A stretch of 32,593 nucleotides of DNA from Betaproteobacteria bacterium. Its GTDB lineage: Bacteria; Pseudomonadota; Gammaproteobacteria; Burkholderiales; SG8-41. Both the position numbers and the translations under genes were made by a program. The notes beneath the pieces are model-generated. The model was not told the origin of the DNA, searched no databases, and saw nothing but the letters and a program-made list of their open reading frames with translations. Shown piece by piece: positions 14,131 through 21,698 of the stretch (the first letter of the stretch is position 1; each line of letters opens with the position of its first letter). The stretch is from contig JAKFYK010000086.1 of the NCBI GenBank assembly GCA_021730905.1, positions 1 through 32,593 on the forward strand, written 5' to 3'.

Positions 14131-14212
14131 CACACCGCTCCCGTTCGCCCTGAGCTTGTCGAAGGGCTAAGTTGTGCAACAGGGCTTCGACAAGCTCAGC
14201 CCGAACGGTGTG
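14131..14212. repeat. REP-like palindrome with TTCGACAAGCTCAG arms
   Basis: Two long inverted arms (about 14131-14166 and 14182-14212) contain GAGCTTGTCGAAG and CTTCGACAAGCTC, framed by CCGTTCG and CGAACGG and CACACCG and CGGTGTG. This sequence family (GCTTCGACAAGCTCAG...GAACGG) is a widely dispersed repeat in beta- and gammaproteobacterial genomes. Here it lies within the predicted 5' leader of the sigma gene. Confidence 0.8.
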
Positions 14213-14243
14213 TTGTGTAATCTGTATCGATAGGAGTTTTGGT

Positions 14244-14771
14244 TTGTCCGACGCAAGCAAGCTGTCGCGCTTTGAAACCGTGGTGCTGGTGCACCTCGAC
14301 GCGGCATACAACCTCGCGCGCTGGCTGACGCGCGATGCCACCGGCGCCGACGACGCGGTACAGGAGGCCTGCCTGCGCGCGTTCCGTTTCTTCGACAGCC
14401 TGCAAGGCCCCAGCCCCAAAGCGTGGTTCATGACGGTGGTGCGTAACGCCTGCCTCGATTGGCTGAAGGATCAGCGCGTGCATGGCGCAGAAGAACCATA
14501 TGACGACGAGTTGCATGCCGCAAACGTCGTGGAATCCACAGAAAACGCCGTGGCGCGCGACTCCGACGCACGCTGGGTGCACGCAGGCATTGCCGCGCTG
14601 CCGCGCGAGTATCGCGAGGTGCTGGTGCTGCGCGAGCTGGAAGAATTGTCGTACAAGGAAATCAGCGCCATCGTCGATGTGCCCATCGGCACCGTGATGT
14701 CGCGCTTGTCGCGCGGCCGCGATTTGCTGCAACAACGGCTGCTGGAATCCCGCGAGAGGAAAAGATCGTGA
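14244..14771 (+). CDS. ECF-type RNA polymerase sigma factor
   Basis: A 175-residue two-domain sigma factor. Region 2 is about residues 9-80 (VLVHLDAAYNLARWLTRD, DDAVQEACLRAFRFF, KAWFMTVVRNACLDWLK). Region 4 is about 118-165 (LPREYREVLVLRELEELSYKEI, then VPIGTVMSRLSRGRDLL). The start chosen is the TTG at 14244 with TAGGAG 7-8 nt upstream; the in-frame extension to 14172 reads through the REP-like palindrome and is rejected. Its TGA overlaps the GTG of the anti-sigma gene (GTGA). The predicted promoters at 14030 and 14080 suggest it controls its own operon and the divergent cupredoxin operon. Confidence 0.9.
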   Translation: MSDASKLSRFETVVLVHLDAAYNLARWLTRDATGADDAVQEACLRAFRFFDSLQGPSPKAWFMTVVRNACLDWLKDQRVHGAEEPYDDELHAANVVESTENAVARDSDARWVHAGIAALPREYREVLVLRELEELSYKEISAIVDVPIGTVMSRLSRGRDLLQQRLLESRERKRS

Positions 14772-15550
14772 ATTGCACGCGTTTACAACAGGTGCTCGAC
14801 GCTCATATCGACGGCGAACTCGATCGCGCCACCGCCGGCGAGATCACCACGCATTTGGCGGAATGCGCCGGCTGCGCCTCACTGCGCGATCAACGTGTCG
14901 ATCTGCGGCAAGAACTGCGCGCGCACGCGACCTACTTCAAGGCGCCGACAACACTCGCGCCCGCTATCCGGCGTACACTCGGCCGCGCGCTGGCTCAATC
15001 GACGGACGTTCATTCCGATCCGGCGGCCAGGCCGCGTGCAGCAGGACTGTCATGGTTGCACGTGACGGCATTCGCCGCGGTCGCGGCGCTGGCGGGGCTG
15101 GTCAGCGGCTACTGGCTCGCCCAGCCGCTGCCCAATAACCCGCTGCGCGATCACGCCGTAGCAAGCCACGTCGCCGCGCTCGCACCCAAACGTCAGTTGA
15201 TCGAAATCGCCTCATCTGACCGGCACACGGTAAAGCCGTGGTTTCAGGGCAAGACTGATTTTGCACCGCCGGTGAAGGACCTGACGGGTGAAGGTTACAC
15301 GTTACTCGGCGCGCGGCTGGATCAAGTCGCCGACAAACCGGCTGCTGCGGTGGTGTACCAAATCCGCAAGCATGTGATCAACCTGTTTGTGTGGCGCGCC
15401 ACTGATCAGGCACCGGATGCCCTTGCGACTGCCGGTGTGCGCGGCTTCAGCGTAACCACTTGGGCCAGGGACGGGCTGCGCTTCGCGGCCGTGTCGGATG
15501 TCGATGGGCGCGATTTGACACGATTTGCGCAACTGATCAGCACACCATAA
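14768..15550 (+). CDS. Zinc-binding membrane anti-sigma factor
   Basis: A 260-residue partner of the preceding sigma factor. The N-terminal anti-sigma domain carries the ZAS motif His29-x3-Cys33-x2-Cys36 (HLAECAGC) within DAHIDGELDRATAGEITTHLAEC. One transmembrane helix lies at about 96-116 (VTAFAAVAALAGLVSGYWLA). The periplasmic part (about 120-260) resembles the C-terminal domain of other transmembrane anti-sigma proteins, with GEGYTLLGARLDQVADKPAAAVVYQ and INLFVW segments. Zinc-bound cysteines would allow redox or metal sensing, and the periplasmic domain could sense envelope signals. Start is a GTG overlapping the sigma stop. Confidence 0.9.
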   Translation: MNCTRLQQVLDAHIDGELDRATAGEITTHLAECAGCASLRDQRVDLRQELRAHATYFKAPTTLAPAIRRTLGRALAQSTDVHSDPAARPRAAGLSWLHVTAFAAVAALAGLVSGYWLAQPLPNNPLRDHAVASHVAALAPKRQLIEIASSDRHTVKPWFQGKTDFAPPVKDLTGEGYTLLGARLDQVADKPAAAVVYQIRKHVINLFVWRATDQAPDALATAGVRGFSVTTWARDGLRFAAVSDVDGRDLTRFAQLISTP

Positions 15551-15573
15551 CCACAAGCAGGCAGCGACAACAG

Positions 15574-15789
15574 CTACTTGACGGCGTTGCCCTGCTGCTC
15601 GGCGCGCTGCTGGATCGCCTGTGCCGCTGCGTCGATTTTTTTGTCCGTCGATTCCTTTAGCTGCTTCGCGGCATCGACTTCCTGTTTCTTGATCGCAGCA
15701 CCAGTAGCCGCTGTGGTGGCGACTTCGGCGCCGCAGCCGGCAATCAGTACCAGTGCAGCCGCACAAACGGTAATCCGCAGTGTATTCAT
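15574..15789 (-). CDS. Small lipoprotein
   Basis: A 71-residue protein with a lipoprotein signal peptide and lipobox LIAGC (about 17-21), so it is probably anchored by a diacyl-Cys. The mature part is a single charged helix rich in Ala, Lys and Gln (KKQEVDAAKQLKESTDKKID) that could form a coiled coil. The ATG at 15789 is the start in keeping with the signal peptide, and GGGGGCG lies upstream. It converges on the anti-sigma gene 23 nt away. Function unknown. Confidence 0.75.
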   Translation of the reverse strand: MNTLRITVCAAALVLIAGCGAEVATTAATGAAIKKQEVDAAKQLKESTDKKIDAAAQAIQQRAEQQGNAVK

Positions 15790-15872
15790 GACGCGCCCCC
15801 ATCGAGTAAGACAGAACGCTGCCAGTATGCCATGATCCGCGTTCGTCAATTCCGTCAACGAAAGAGGGTGAT

Positions 15873-16109
15873 ATGGCCGATCCTCATTGCGCGCAAAAGG
15901 CACCTTACGCCGTCGAACTCGCACCCGGCGATTACTGGTGGTGCGCCTGCGGACTGTCGAAAAAGCAGCCCTTCTGCGACGGCTCGCACAAGACCACAGA
16001 ATTCACGCCGATAAAATTCACCCTCACGCAGGCCGAGAAAAAATGGCTGTGCGGCTGCAAGCGCACGAAGAACGCACCGTTTTGCGACGGCACGCATAAA
16101 TCCCTGTAA
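15873..16109 (+). CDS. Double CDGSH iron-sulfur protein
   Basis: A 78-residue protein with two complete CDGSH iron-sulfur motifs. They are Cys24-x-Cys26...Cys35-Asp-Gly-Ser-His39 and Cys60-x-Cys62...Cys71-Asp-Gly-Thr-His75. Each would hold a [2Fe-2S] cluster with three Cys and one His ligand. No membrane segment is present, so it is probably cytoplasmic. Tandem CDGSH proteins correspond to the CISD3-like type, linked to redox or iron-sulfur handling. AGAGGGTG precedes the ATG. It appears to be a single-gene unit. Confidence 0.92.
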   Translation: MADPHCAQKAPYAVELAPGDYWWCACGLSKKQPFCDGSHKTTEFTPIKFTLTQAEKKWLCGCKRTKNAPFCDGTHKSL

Positions 16110-16183
16110 CGACCGCGCGCCGCGATCCGCCGCTGCGGCAGTCATAATCGCGGCGGGCACGTTACAATCACGCACCCGCCGGG

Positions 16184-16270
16184 ATGAGCATGCAGCCGCT
16201 CAAAAGCTGCACGATCCTGTTCGTGCCGAACCTCACGATACCGCAAGCATTTGTTTTTAATAATATTTAA
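16184..16270 (+). other. Possible 28-codon leader peptide or gene remnant
   Basis: An ATG-initiated frame encodes MSMQPLKSCTILFVPNLTIP and eight more residues, ending at a TAA inside AT motif copy D. The N-terminus looks like ordinary coding sequence, so this may be a gene start cut off by the AT-rich element, or a short leader peptide for the next gene. No clear Shine-Dalgarno is visible. Confidence is low. Confidence 0.25.
16245..16270 (+). repeat. AT-rich dispersed motif, copy D
   Basis: Reads AAGCATTTGTTTTTAATAAT followed by ATTTAA, differing from the consensus TAAGTATTTGTTTTTAA at two positions. It ends 20 nt before the ATG of the decarboxylase gene, whose Shine-Dalgarno lies in between. 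Confidence 0.65.
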
Positions 16271-16290
16271 TGCCCTTCTCTGGAGAAACC

Positions 16291-17148
16291 ATGACCCCCA
16301 CCGAACAGCGCCAGCGCATGCGCGCCATCCTCAACGGCACCAAGTGTCTCTCGCCCGCCAGCGTTTATGACGGCCTGTCGGCGCGTATCGCGCAGGATGT
16401 GGGCTACACGCTCGGCATACTTTCCGGCTCGGTGTCGTCGAACAGCACGCTGGCGTCACCCGATCTGATCGTGCTCACGCTCACGGAATTCGCCGACCAG
16501 ATACGCCGCATCATGCGCGCGTCGGATATTTCGCTGCTGGTGGATGCCGATCACGGTTACGGCAATGCGCTGAACGTGATGCGCACGGTAATCGAGTGCG
16601 AGCATGCGGGCGTGTCGGCGATGAGTATCGAAGACCCTGTTCTGCCGCTGCGCTTTGGACAGGAAAAAGACGAGCTGATTTCCACCGCTGAAATGGTTGG
16701 CAAACTCAAGGCCGCCGTTGCAGCGCGCAAGGATCCAACGACCGTGATCGCGGGCCGCACCGCTGCGCTGAAAGTCGAAGGCGTCGAAGGCACCTGCGCT
16801 CGCGCCAAGGCCTACGCGGCCTGCGGCGTGGACTGCATCTTCGTGGTGGGCGTGGAAACCGTGGCACAGGTCAAAGCCGTGCACGAGGCGGCCAAGCTGC
16901 CGATCATCGTCGGCTCCGCCCCAGCGTCGATCAAGCGCGAGGAATTAGAAGCAGCCGGCGCGCGCGTACTGCTGCAAGGCCATCAAGCGCTAGCGGCGGC
17001 GGTGAAAGTGCTGCGCGAGGTGTATTCGCACCTCTACAACGGCGGCGCGCCTGCCGACCTCAAATCCAAGATCGCGTCCAATGAAGAAATGGACAAGATG
17101 ACGCACAACGGCGAATACAAGCAATGGATCAAGGCGTTCATGCATTGA
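16291..17148 (+). CDS. ICL/PEP-mutase superfamily protein, probable oxaloacetate decarboxylase
   Basis: A 285-residue TIM-barrel enzyme. The ATG at 16291 follows GGAGA. The sequence is close in pattern to the Pseudomonas oxaloacetate decarboxylase PA4872: SPASVYDGLSARIAQDVGY (21-39), GSVSSNSTLASPD (47-58), VDADHGYGNALNVMRT (84-99, metal ligands Asp85/Asp87), SIEDPVLP (112-119, Glu114), Arg156 and the subfamily-typical His231 in LQGHQAL. Expected activity is decarboxylation of oxaloacetate or a related 2-oxo diacid. Isocitrate/methylisocitrate lyase activity is unlikely, since the KKCGH-type loop is absent. It heads a co-directional run of metabolic genes. Confidence 0.85.
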   Translation: MTPTEQRQRMRAILNGTKCLSPASVYDGLSARIAQDVGYTLGILSGSVSSNSTLASPDLIVLTLTEFADQIRRIMRASDISLLVDADHGYGNALNVMRTVIECEHAGVSAMSIEDPVLPLRFGQEKDELISTAEMVGKLKAAVAARKDPTTVIAGRTAALKVEGVEGTCARAKAYAACGVDCIFVVGVETVAQVKAVHEAAKLPIIVGSAPASIKREELEAAGARVLLQGHQALAAAVKVLREVYSHLYNGGAPADLKSKIASNEEMDKMTHNGEYKQWIKAFMH

Positions 17149-17190
17149 GGTTAAAGCGCGCAGCGGCTACTACCAACCGGGCAAAGCACT

Positions 17191-17802
17191 GTGGATGAAA
17201 CTGTACTGCGCGCAATGGCCAAGTGGCCGAATGTGCCGGCAGTGTACGGCTGGCTGGCTCTGGATCGCCGCGGCAACTGGCTGATCAAGCGCGAGACCAT
17301 CAGCAACGCTGCATTGAACGCCTATATCGGCCGAAACTACCTCCACGACGACGCAGGTCGCTGGTTTTTTCAGAATGGCCCGCAGCGCGTGTTTGTCGAT
17401 CTGGATTACACGCCGTTTGTTTATCGCGCAACTAACGAATTGAAAACGCCGCTCGCGTTAGTCACACACATTGGCGATTCAGTCAACACCGTTCAAGGTG
17501 CATGGATCGATGAACTGGGCGCGGTGCTCGTTCAAACCGATCGCGGCATCGGCATCGTGCATGACCAGGACCTTGACCCGCTGCTGCTTGCCTCGATGAT
17601 CGACGTCAACGGCAATGTCATCGAAGAAGGAGCGTTTGATGAACTTTTGGAAGTCATCGAACACCAGCGCCCAATTCCGCTGTGGCTCAAATTCCGCGAT
17701 AGTAATGTGCGGCTGGAACCAATACGCAGCGCCGACGTGCCAAAGCGCTTCGGCTTTGATCCACATCCGATCGCTCCCGACTCGAGCAAGCAACCTTCAT
17801 AA
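17191..17802 (+). CDS. DUF2946 family protein
   Basis: A 203-residue protein matching the DUF2946 pattern, with the opening MAKWPNVPAVYGWLALDRRGNW (about 9-30), then RNYLHDDAGRWFFQNGPQRVFV and a later VLVQTDRGIGIVHDQDLDPL. Function is unknown; it is widespread in betaproteobacteria. The start is a GTG with only a weak GGG upstream. A mixed alpha/beta cytosolic protein is suggested, with no signal or membrane segment. It lies 42 nt after the decarboxylase gene and 8 nt before the aldolase gene. Confidence 0.8.
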   Translation: MDETVLRAMAKWPNVPAVYGWLALDRRGNWLIKRETISNAALNAYIGRNYLHDDAGRWFFQNGPQRVFVDLDYTPFVYRATNELKTPLALVTHIGDSVNTVQGAWIDELGAVLVQTDRGIGIVHDQDLDPLLLASMIDVNGNVIEEGAFDELLEVIEHQRPIPLWLKFRDSNVRLEPIRSADVPKRFGFDPHPIAPDSSKQPS

Positions 17803-17810
17803 GGACCAGC

Positions 17811-18500
17811 ATGCCCTCTGCAGAAGCCACCCTGATGGAAAAATGCCTGAAAGCCTGGCGCTTCCTGTATCGGCGCGGCTTTATCGAAGGCTTCGGCCAT
17901 TTGAGCGTGCGCATTCCGGGCACCGACAACTATATGCTGACGCGCCACTCGCTGGGGCCGGTGATCGGGCCAGACGACATGCTGGTGTATGACATGAGCG
18001 GCGCCCAACTCGCGGGCATCGGCGTCACGCCGGGCGAAGCGCCGATTCATCACGAAATTTATCGCGTGCGGCCGGATGTGAACAGCATCATTCACTACCA
18101 CGGCATGCATGCAACTTCATTCACGACAAGCGGGGCGCACACGCTCAAGCCGATACACCTGATGGGCACGCTGTTCGCCGATGGACTGCCAATCTACGAC
18201 GACCCTCGGCTGGTCAGCAACCCGCAGCGTGGGCAGGCACTCGCCAAGGCGCTGGGGCCGCATCGTGCAGCGCTACTCTATGCGCACGGCGGCGCGGTCA
18301 CCGGCGGTGACATCGAAGAATCGGTGACGGGCGCGTTCTTCCTCGAGGAAAACGCGCATCGCGCTTATCTCTCCTGCACACTCGGCAAGCCGCAATGGAT
18401 CAACCCCGACATGGCGGAATCAGCAAGGCAGGAGCTCCTGAAAAGCCGCGGTCCGTTCAAGCGCGTGTGGGCGATGGTTGAAATCGAAGGCGTGGAATAA
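17811..18500 (+). CDS. Class II aldolase/adducin family protein
   Basis: A 229-residue zinc-dependent aldolase-like protein. The expected metal ligands are His95 and His97 in IIHYHGMH and His159 in YAHGG; Glu82 in IHHEIY sits at the catalytic-acid position. GFGHLSVRIPG (27-37) is the substrate-phosphate loop region but carries no clear phosphate-binding set, so a non-phosphorylated substrate or a decarboxylase/epimerase role is possible. AAGGACC lies upstream of the ATG. Together with the HAD phosphatase 12 nt downstream it could process a sugar or hydroxy-acid intermediate; the pathway is not established. Confidence 0.88.
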   Translation: MPSAEATLMEKCLKAWRFLYRRGFIEGFGHLSVRIPGTDNYMLTRHSLGPVIGPDDMLVYDMSGAQLAGIGVTPGEAPIHHEIYRVRPDVNSIIHYHGMHATSFTTSGAHTLKPIHLMGTLFADGLPIYDDPRLVSNPQRGQALAKALGPHRAALLYAHGGAVTGGDIEESVTGAFFLEENAHRAYLSCTLGKPQWINPDMAESARQELLKSRGPFKRVWAMVEIEGVE

Positions 18501-18512
18501 CACGCACCTGGC

Positions 18513-19313
18513 ATGAAGCCGTTGACGGAATTTTCAATCGAAGCACGGCGCGCCATACGTGGCGTGTTTTGCGACATCGACGACACCTTGAGCACTGGAG
18601 GTCGAATCACTGCCGAAGCGTACGGCGCGATGGAACGCTTGCAGCAGGCCAGGTTGCTGGTAATCCCCGTCACCGGCCGGCCCGCAGGCTGGTGCGATCA
18701 TATTGCACGCATGTGGCCGGTGGATGGCGTGATAGGAGAAAACGGTGCTTTTTATTTTCGTTATGACAAGACCAAACAAAAAATGCGGCGGCATTTTGTA
18801 GATGATGCCGCGACACGCGCGGAACATCGCGCGAGGTTTACCAAGATCGCACAGGAGATCATCCAGGCCGTTCCCGGCACAGCCATCGCGTCCGATCAAC
18901 AGTACCGCGAAACCGATCTGGCAATCGATTTCTGCGAAGATGTCGCTCCGCTGCCGTCGTCAGCTATCGATGAAATCGTGATGCGCATGGAAAAGCACGG
19001 TCTCACCGCTAAAGTGAGCTCGATCCATGTGAACGGCTGGTTTGGCGGTTACGACAAGCTCGGCATGACAAAAACACTGATGCGCGAGGCATTCGCTGTC
19101 GATCTTGATGCTGCACGTGGTAACTACGTTTTCGTTGGCGACTCGCCAAACGATGCGCCGATGTTCGGTTATTTTCCGCACGCCGTGGGGGTCGCCAATA
19201 TTCTTGATTTTGGTGATCGCGTTGAGCATCTTCCTGCTTACGTGAGCCAAAGCCGCTGCGGGCCAGGTTTCGCTGAGGTGGCCGAAGGCCTGCTGCTCGC
19301 ACGCAAACTATAG
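18513..19313 (+). CDS. HAD-superfamily (subclass IIB) phosphatase
   Basis: A 266-residue HAD hydrolase. Motif I is Asp21-Ile-Asp23-Asp24-Thr (DIDDTL), with Asp21 the nucleophile. Motif II is PVTGRPAGW (about 52-60), motif III is the Lys in GGYDKLGMTKTLM (about 180), and motif IV is GDSPNDAPM. The cap between motifs II and III (GENGAFYF...) fits the IIB type seen in sugar phosphatases such as mannosyl-3-phosphoglycerate phosphatase. Substrate is unknown. The ATG has only a weak purine stretch upstream, but the 12-nt distance to the aldolase gene suggests cotranscription. Confidence 0.88.
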   Translation: MKPLTEFSIEARRAIRGVFCDIDDTLSTGGRITAEAYGAMERLQQARLLVIPVTGRPAGWCDHIARMWPVDGVIGENGAFYFRYDKTKQKMRRHFVDDAATRAEHRARFTKIAQEIIQAVPGTAIASDQQYRETDLAIDFCEDVAPLPSSAIDEIVMRMEKHGLTAKVSSIHVNGWFGGYDKLGMTKTLMREAFAVDLDAARGNYVFVGDSPNDAPMFGYFPHAVGVANILDFGDRVEHLPAYVSQSRCGPGFAEVAEGLLLARKL

Positions 19314-19334
19314 AAAAATTTTGAGGTCACTGAC

Positions 19335-20366
19335 ATGATTGATCTACGCAGCGATACCATCACCCGACCGACCGAAGCCATGCTTGAATCGATGCGCGAG
19401 GCGAGCTACGGCGACGATTCGCGCGACGGCGACGAAACGGTGATGAACCTGGAAGCACTCGCCGCCGAACGCACCGGCAAGGAAGCAGGCGCATTCATGC
19501 CCAGTGGCACCATGACCAACTTGGTGGCGGTGCTCACGCACGCGCAGCGCGGCGGCGAAGTGTTGCTCGAATCCAGCGCGCACATCCTGGTTTCGGAGAT
19601 TGGTGGCATTGCCGGACTCGCCGGCATGTTTCACCGAGGCGTGCCGGGCACGCGCGGTGCGATGGATATCGACGCCTTGCGCGAAAAAATTCGCCCCATG
19701 ACGCGCAACAATCTCGGCACCGCGCTGGTATGCATGGAAACCACACACAATCAGGCGGGCGGCGCCGTGCTGCCGCTGGCGCACATGCGGGCGGTGCATG
19801 ATCTCGCGCATGAGCATGGCGTGCCGGTGCATACCGACGGCGCGCGACTATTCAACGCGGCAGCAGCGCTCGGTGTGGCCGCCAGCGACATTGCGCAACA
19901 TACCGACTCGGTGGGTTTTTGCGTGTCGAAGGGCCTTTCCGCACCCGTCGGTTCGGTGCTGTGCGGCAGCGCGTCCTTTATCGAACGCGCGCGGACATTT
20001 CGGCGCATGGTCGGCGGCAATATGCGCCAGGCAGGACCGCTGGCGGCCGCCGGCATCGTCGCGCTGGAAACCATGGTCGATCGCCTAACGGAAGATCACG
20101 CATCCGCCAAGCGGCTGGCCGAAGGCCTGCACCACATCAACCCACGTCTGGTTGATCCGCAGGAAGTGGAAACCAATCTCGTGCGCGTGGATGTGAGCGC
20201 AAGCAAACGCAGCGCCGCACAATGGTCGGACGATCTCCAGCGCAAAGGCATACGTGTCAGTCCCGCATCCGCATCGACACTGCGCTTTGTGACGCATCGG
20301 CATATTGGCAATACGGATATCGATGCCACTGTCGGCGCAGTGGCCGCGCTTTGGACCAAGAGCTAA
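19335..20366 (+). CDS. ltaE: Low-specificity L-threonine aldolase
   Basis: A 343-residue PLP enzyme that splits L-threonine or L-allo-threonine into glycine and acetaldehyde. The Schiff-base lysine is Lys199 in SVGFCVSKGLSAPVGS, Asp168 in HTDGARLFNAA contacts the PLP ring nitrogen, and His83 matches the active-site histidine of Escherichia coli LtaE. The opening IDLRSDTITRPTEAM is diagnostic. GAGGT precedes the ATG. It follows the HAD gene by 21 nt and is followed by the carboxypeptidase gene after 11 nt. Confidence 0.93.
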   Translation: MIDLRSDTITRPTEAMLESMREASYGDDSRDGDETVMNLEALAAERTGKEAGAFMPSGTMTNLVAVLTHAQRGGEVLLESSAHILVSEIGGIAGLAGMFHRGVPGTRGAMDIDALREKIRPMTRNNLGTALVCMETTHNQAGGAVLPLAHMRAVHDLAHEHGVPVHTDGARLFNAAAALGVAASDIAQHTDSVGFCVSKGLSAPVGSVLCGSASFIERARTFRRMVGGNMRQAGPLAAAGIVALETMVDRLTEDHASAKRLAEGLHHINPRLVDPQEVETNLVRVDVSASKRSAAQWSDDLQRKGIRVSPASASTLRFVTHRHIGNTDIDATVGAVAALWTKS

Positions 20367-20377
20367 CTGAGGCCTAC

Positions 20378-21676
20378 ATGAAAAATTGTTTAAAAACAAA
20401 TAGTTATATAAGTATATTGATGGTGTCACTATGGCTGGCGGCATCCGTTGGCGTGTATGCTGCCGCCAACGAACCGCTACTCGCGCTCGCCAAGAAGGAG
20501 CAATCGGCGCTACTGCAAACGATGAAGGAACTGGTTGAGATCGAGTCCGGCAGCGCCGACATTGAAGGGCTCGACAAAATCGCCGGCGTCATTGCGGCCA
20601 AGCTGAAACAACTCGACGCCAAAGTCGAATTGGTCGAGACCGGCCCCGAAATTTACAAAATGTTCGACACCCCCTCAAAAATCGGCAAGATGGTGCGCGC
20701 CACGTTCAGCGGCACCGGCACCAAGAAAATTCTGCTGATCGCACACATGGATACCGTGTATCCGCGCGGCATGCTGGCGCAGCAGCCTTTCAAAATCGAG
20801 GGAGATCGCGCGTACGGCCTGGGTATCGCTGACGACAAGCACGGCATCTCGGTTATTCTTCATTCACTGGCAATGTTGCGGGCAATGAATTTCCGCGATT
20901 ACGGGACAATCACCGTGCTCATCAACGGTGACGAAGAAGTCAGCTCGCCCGGTTCACGCTTCCTGATCACGAAGATGGGCAGCGAACACGATGCGGTGAT
21001 GTCGTTCGAGGGCGCAGGACCACAGGCCGACCAGATCCGGCTCTCCACCAGCGGCATCGGCGCTGCAACGATCACCGTGCGCGGCCGCGCATCTCACGCA
21101 GGCTCGGCCCCGGAGCGCGGTGTCAATGCATTGTATGAACTTGCGCACCAGGTCTTGCAGGCGCGCGACCTGTCCAACCCGCCCATCGGGACGCAGGTGA
21201 ACTGGACGCTCGCCCGCGCCGGTATCGTGCGCAACATGATTCCGCCCGGTGCGCAGGCGCAGGCCGACATACGGGTTAACCGCGTCGCGGAACTCGATGG
21301 CATCGAGCAGACGCTGCGCGAACGCATCAAGAACAAGCTGCTGCCTGAATCCGAAGTGACACTCGAGTTCGAGAACCGCCGCCCCCCGCTGCAGGCAACC
21401 AGCGCCTCGCGCGCATTAAGCGCGCATGCCGTCACGATCTACGGAGAAATCGGCCGCAAACTGATCGTGCGAGAACCGCCCACGGGCGGCGGCACCGACG
21501 CTGCCTTCGCTGCGCTCTCCACCAAGGCGCCGGTGATCGAGGGCTTCGGCCTGCAAGGTTTCGGATCGCACTCGACCAACGCCGAATATATCCTGATTCC
21601 GTCGATTGAACCGCGGCTGTATCTCGCCACGCGCATGATCATGGATATTTCCAATGGCAAAGCGCCTGTGAAATAG
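20378..21676 (+). CDS. Exported M20 family metallopeptidase (glutamate carboxypeptidase-like)
   Basis: A 432-residue dinuclear zinc peptidase of the CPG2 type. Ligands line up with CPG2 spacing: His123 (AHMDTV), Asp152 (ADDKHG), base Glu186 and ligand Glu187 (GDEEVSS), Glu211 (SFEGAG) and His398 (GSHSTNAEY). The N-terminus MKNCLKTNSY then ISILMVSLWLAASVG is a signal peptide, so it acts in the periplasm, releasing C-terminal glutamate or a similar residue. The ATG follows GAGG. The first ~14 codons lie inside AT motif copy E, so the start of the signal peptide is built from a dispersed repeat. An alternative ATG at 20420 has no ribosome-binding site. Confidence 0.88.
   Translation: MKNCLKTNSYISILMVSLWLAASVGVYAAANEPLLALAKKEQSALLQTMKELVEIESGSADIEGLDKIAGVIAAKLKQLDAKVELVETGPEIYKMFDTPSKIGKMVRATFSGTGTKKILLIAHMDTVYPRGMLAQQPFKIEGDRAYGLGIADDKHGISVILHSLAMLRAMNFRDYGTITVLINGDEEVSSPGSRFLITKMGSEHDAVMSFEGAGPQADQIRLSTSGIGAATITVRGRASHAGSAPERGVNALYELAHQVLQARDLSNPPIGTQVNWTLARAGIVRNMIPPGAQAQADIRVNRVAELDGIEQTLRERIKNKLLPESEVTLEFENRRPPLQATSASRALSAHAVTIYGEIGRKLIVREPPTGGGTDAAFAALSTKAPVIEGFGLQGFGSHSTNAEYILIPSIEPRLYLATRMIMDISNGKAPVK
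20381..20417 (-). repeat. AT-rich dispersed motif, copy E (within coding sequence)
   Basis: The + strand contains TTTAAAAACAAATAGTTATA, one substitution from the consensus core. Its first 18 bp, AAAAATTGTTTAAAAACA, recur exactly in inverted orientation at 25529-25546. It begins directly after the carboxypeptidase ATG. Confidence 0.65.
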
Positions 21677-21698
21677 GCGTCGCCAGGGTGAAAACGGG

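Noticed and set aside
14172..14243. Upstream extension of the second ECF sigma gene
   Set aside because: The extension translates the REP-like palindrome. The TTG at 14244 has a good Shine-Dalgarno and gives a standard N-terminus.
20222..20377. Upstream extension of the M20 peptidase into the threonine aldolase gene
   Set aside because: It overlaps a certain gene in another frame and would bury the signal peptide.
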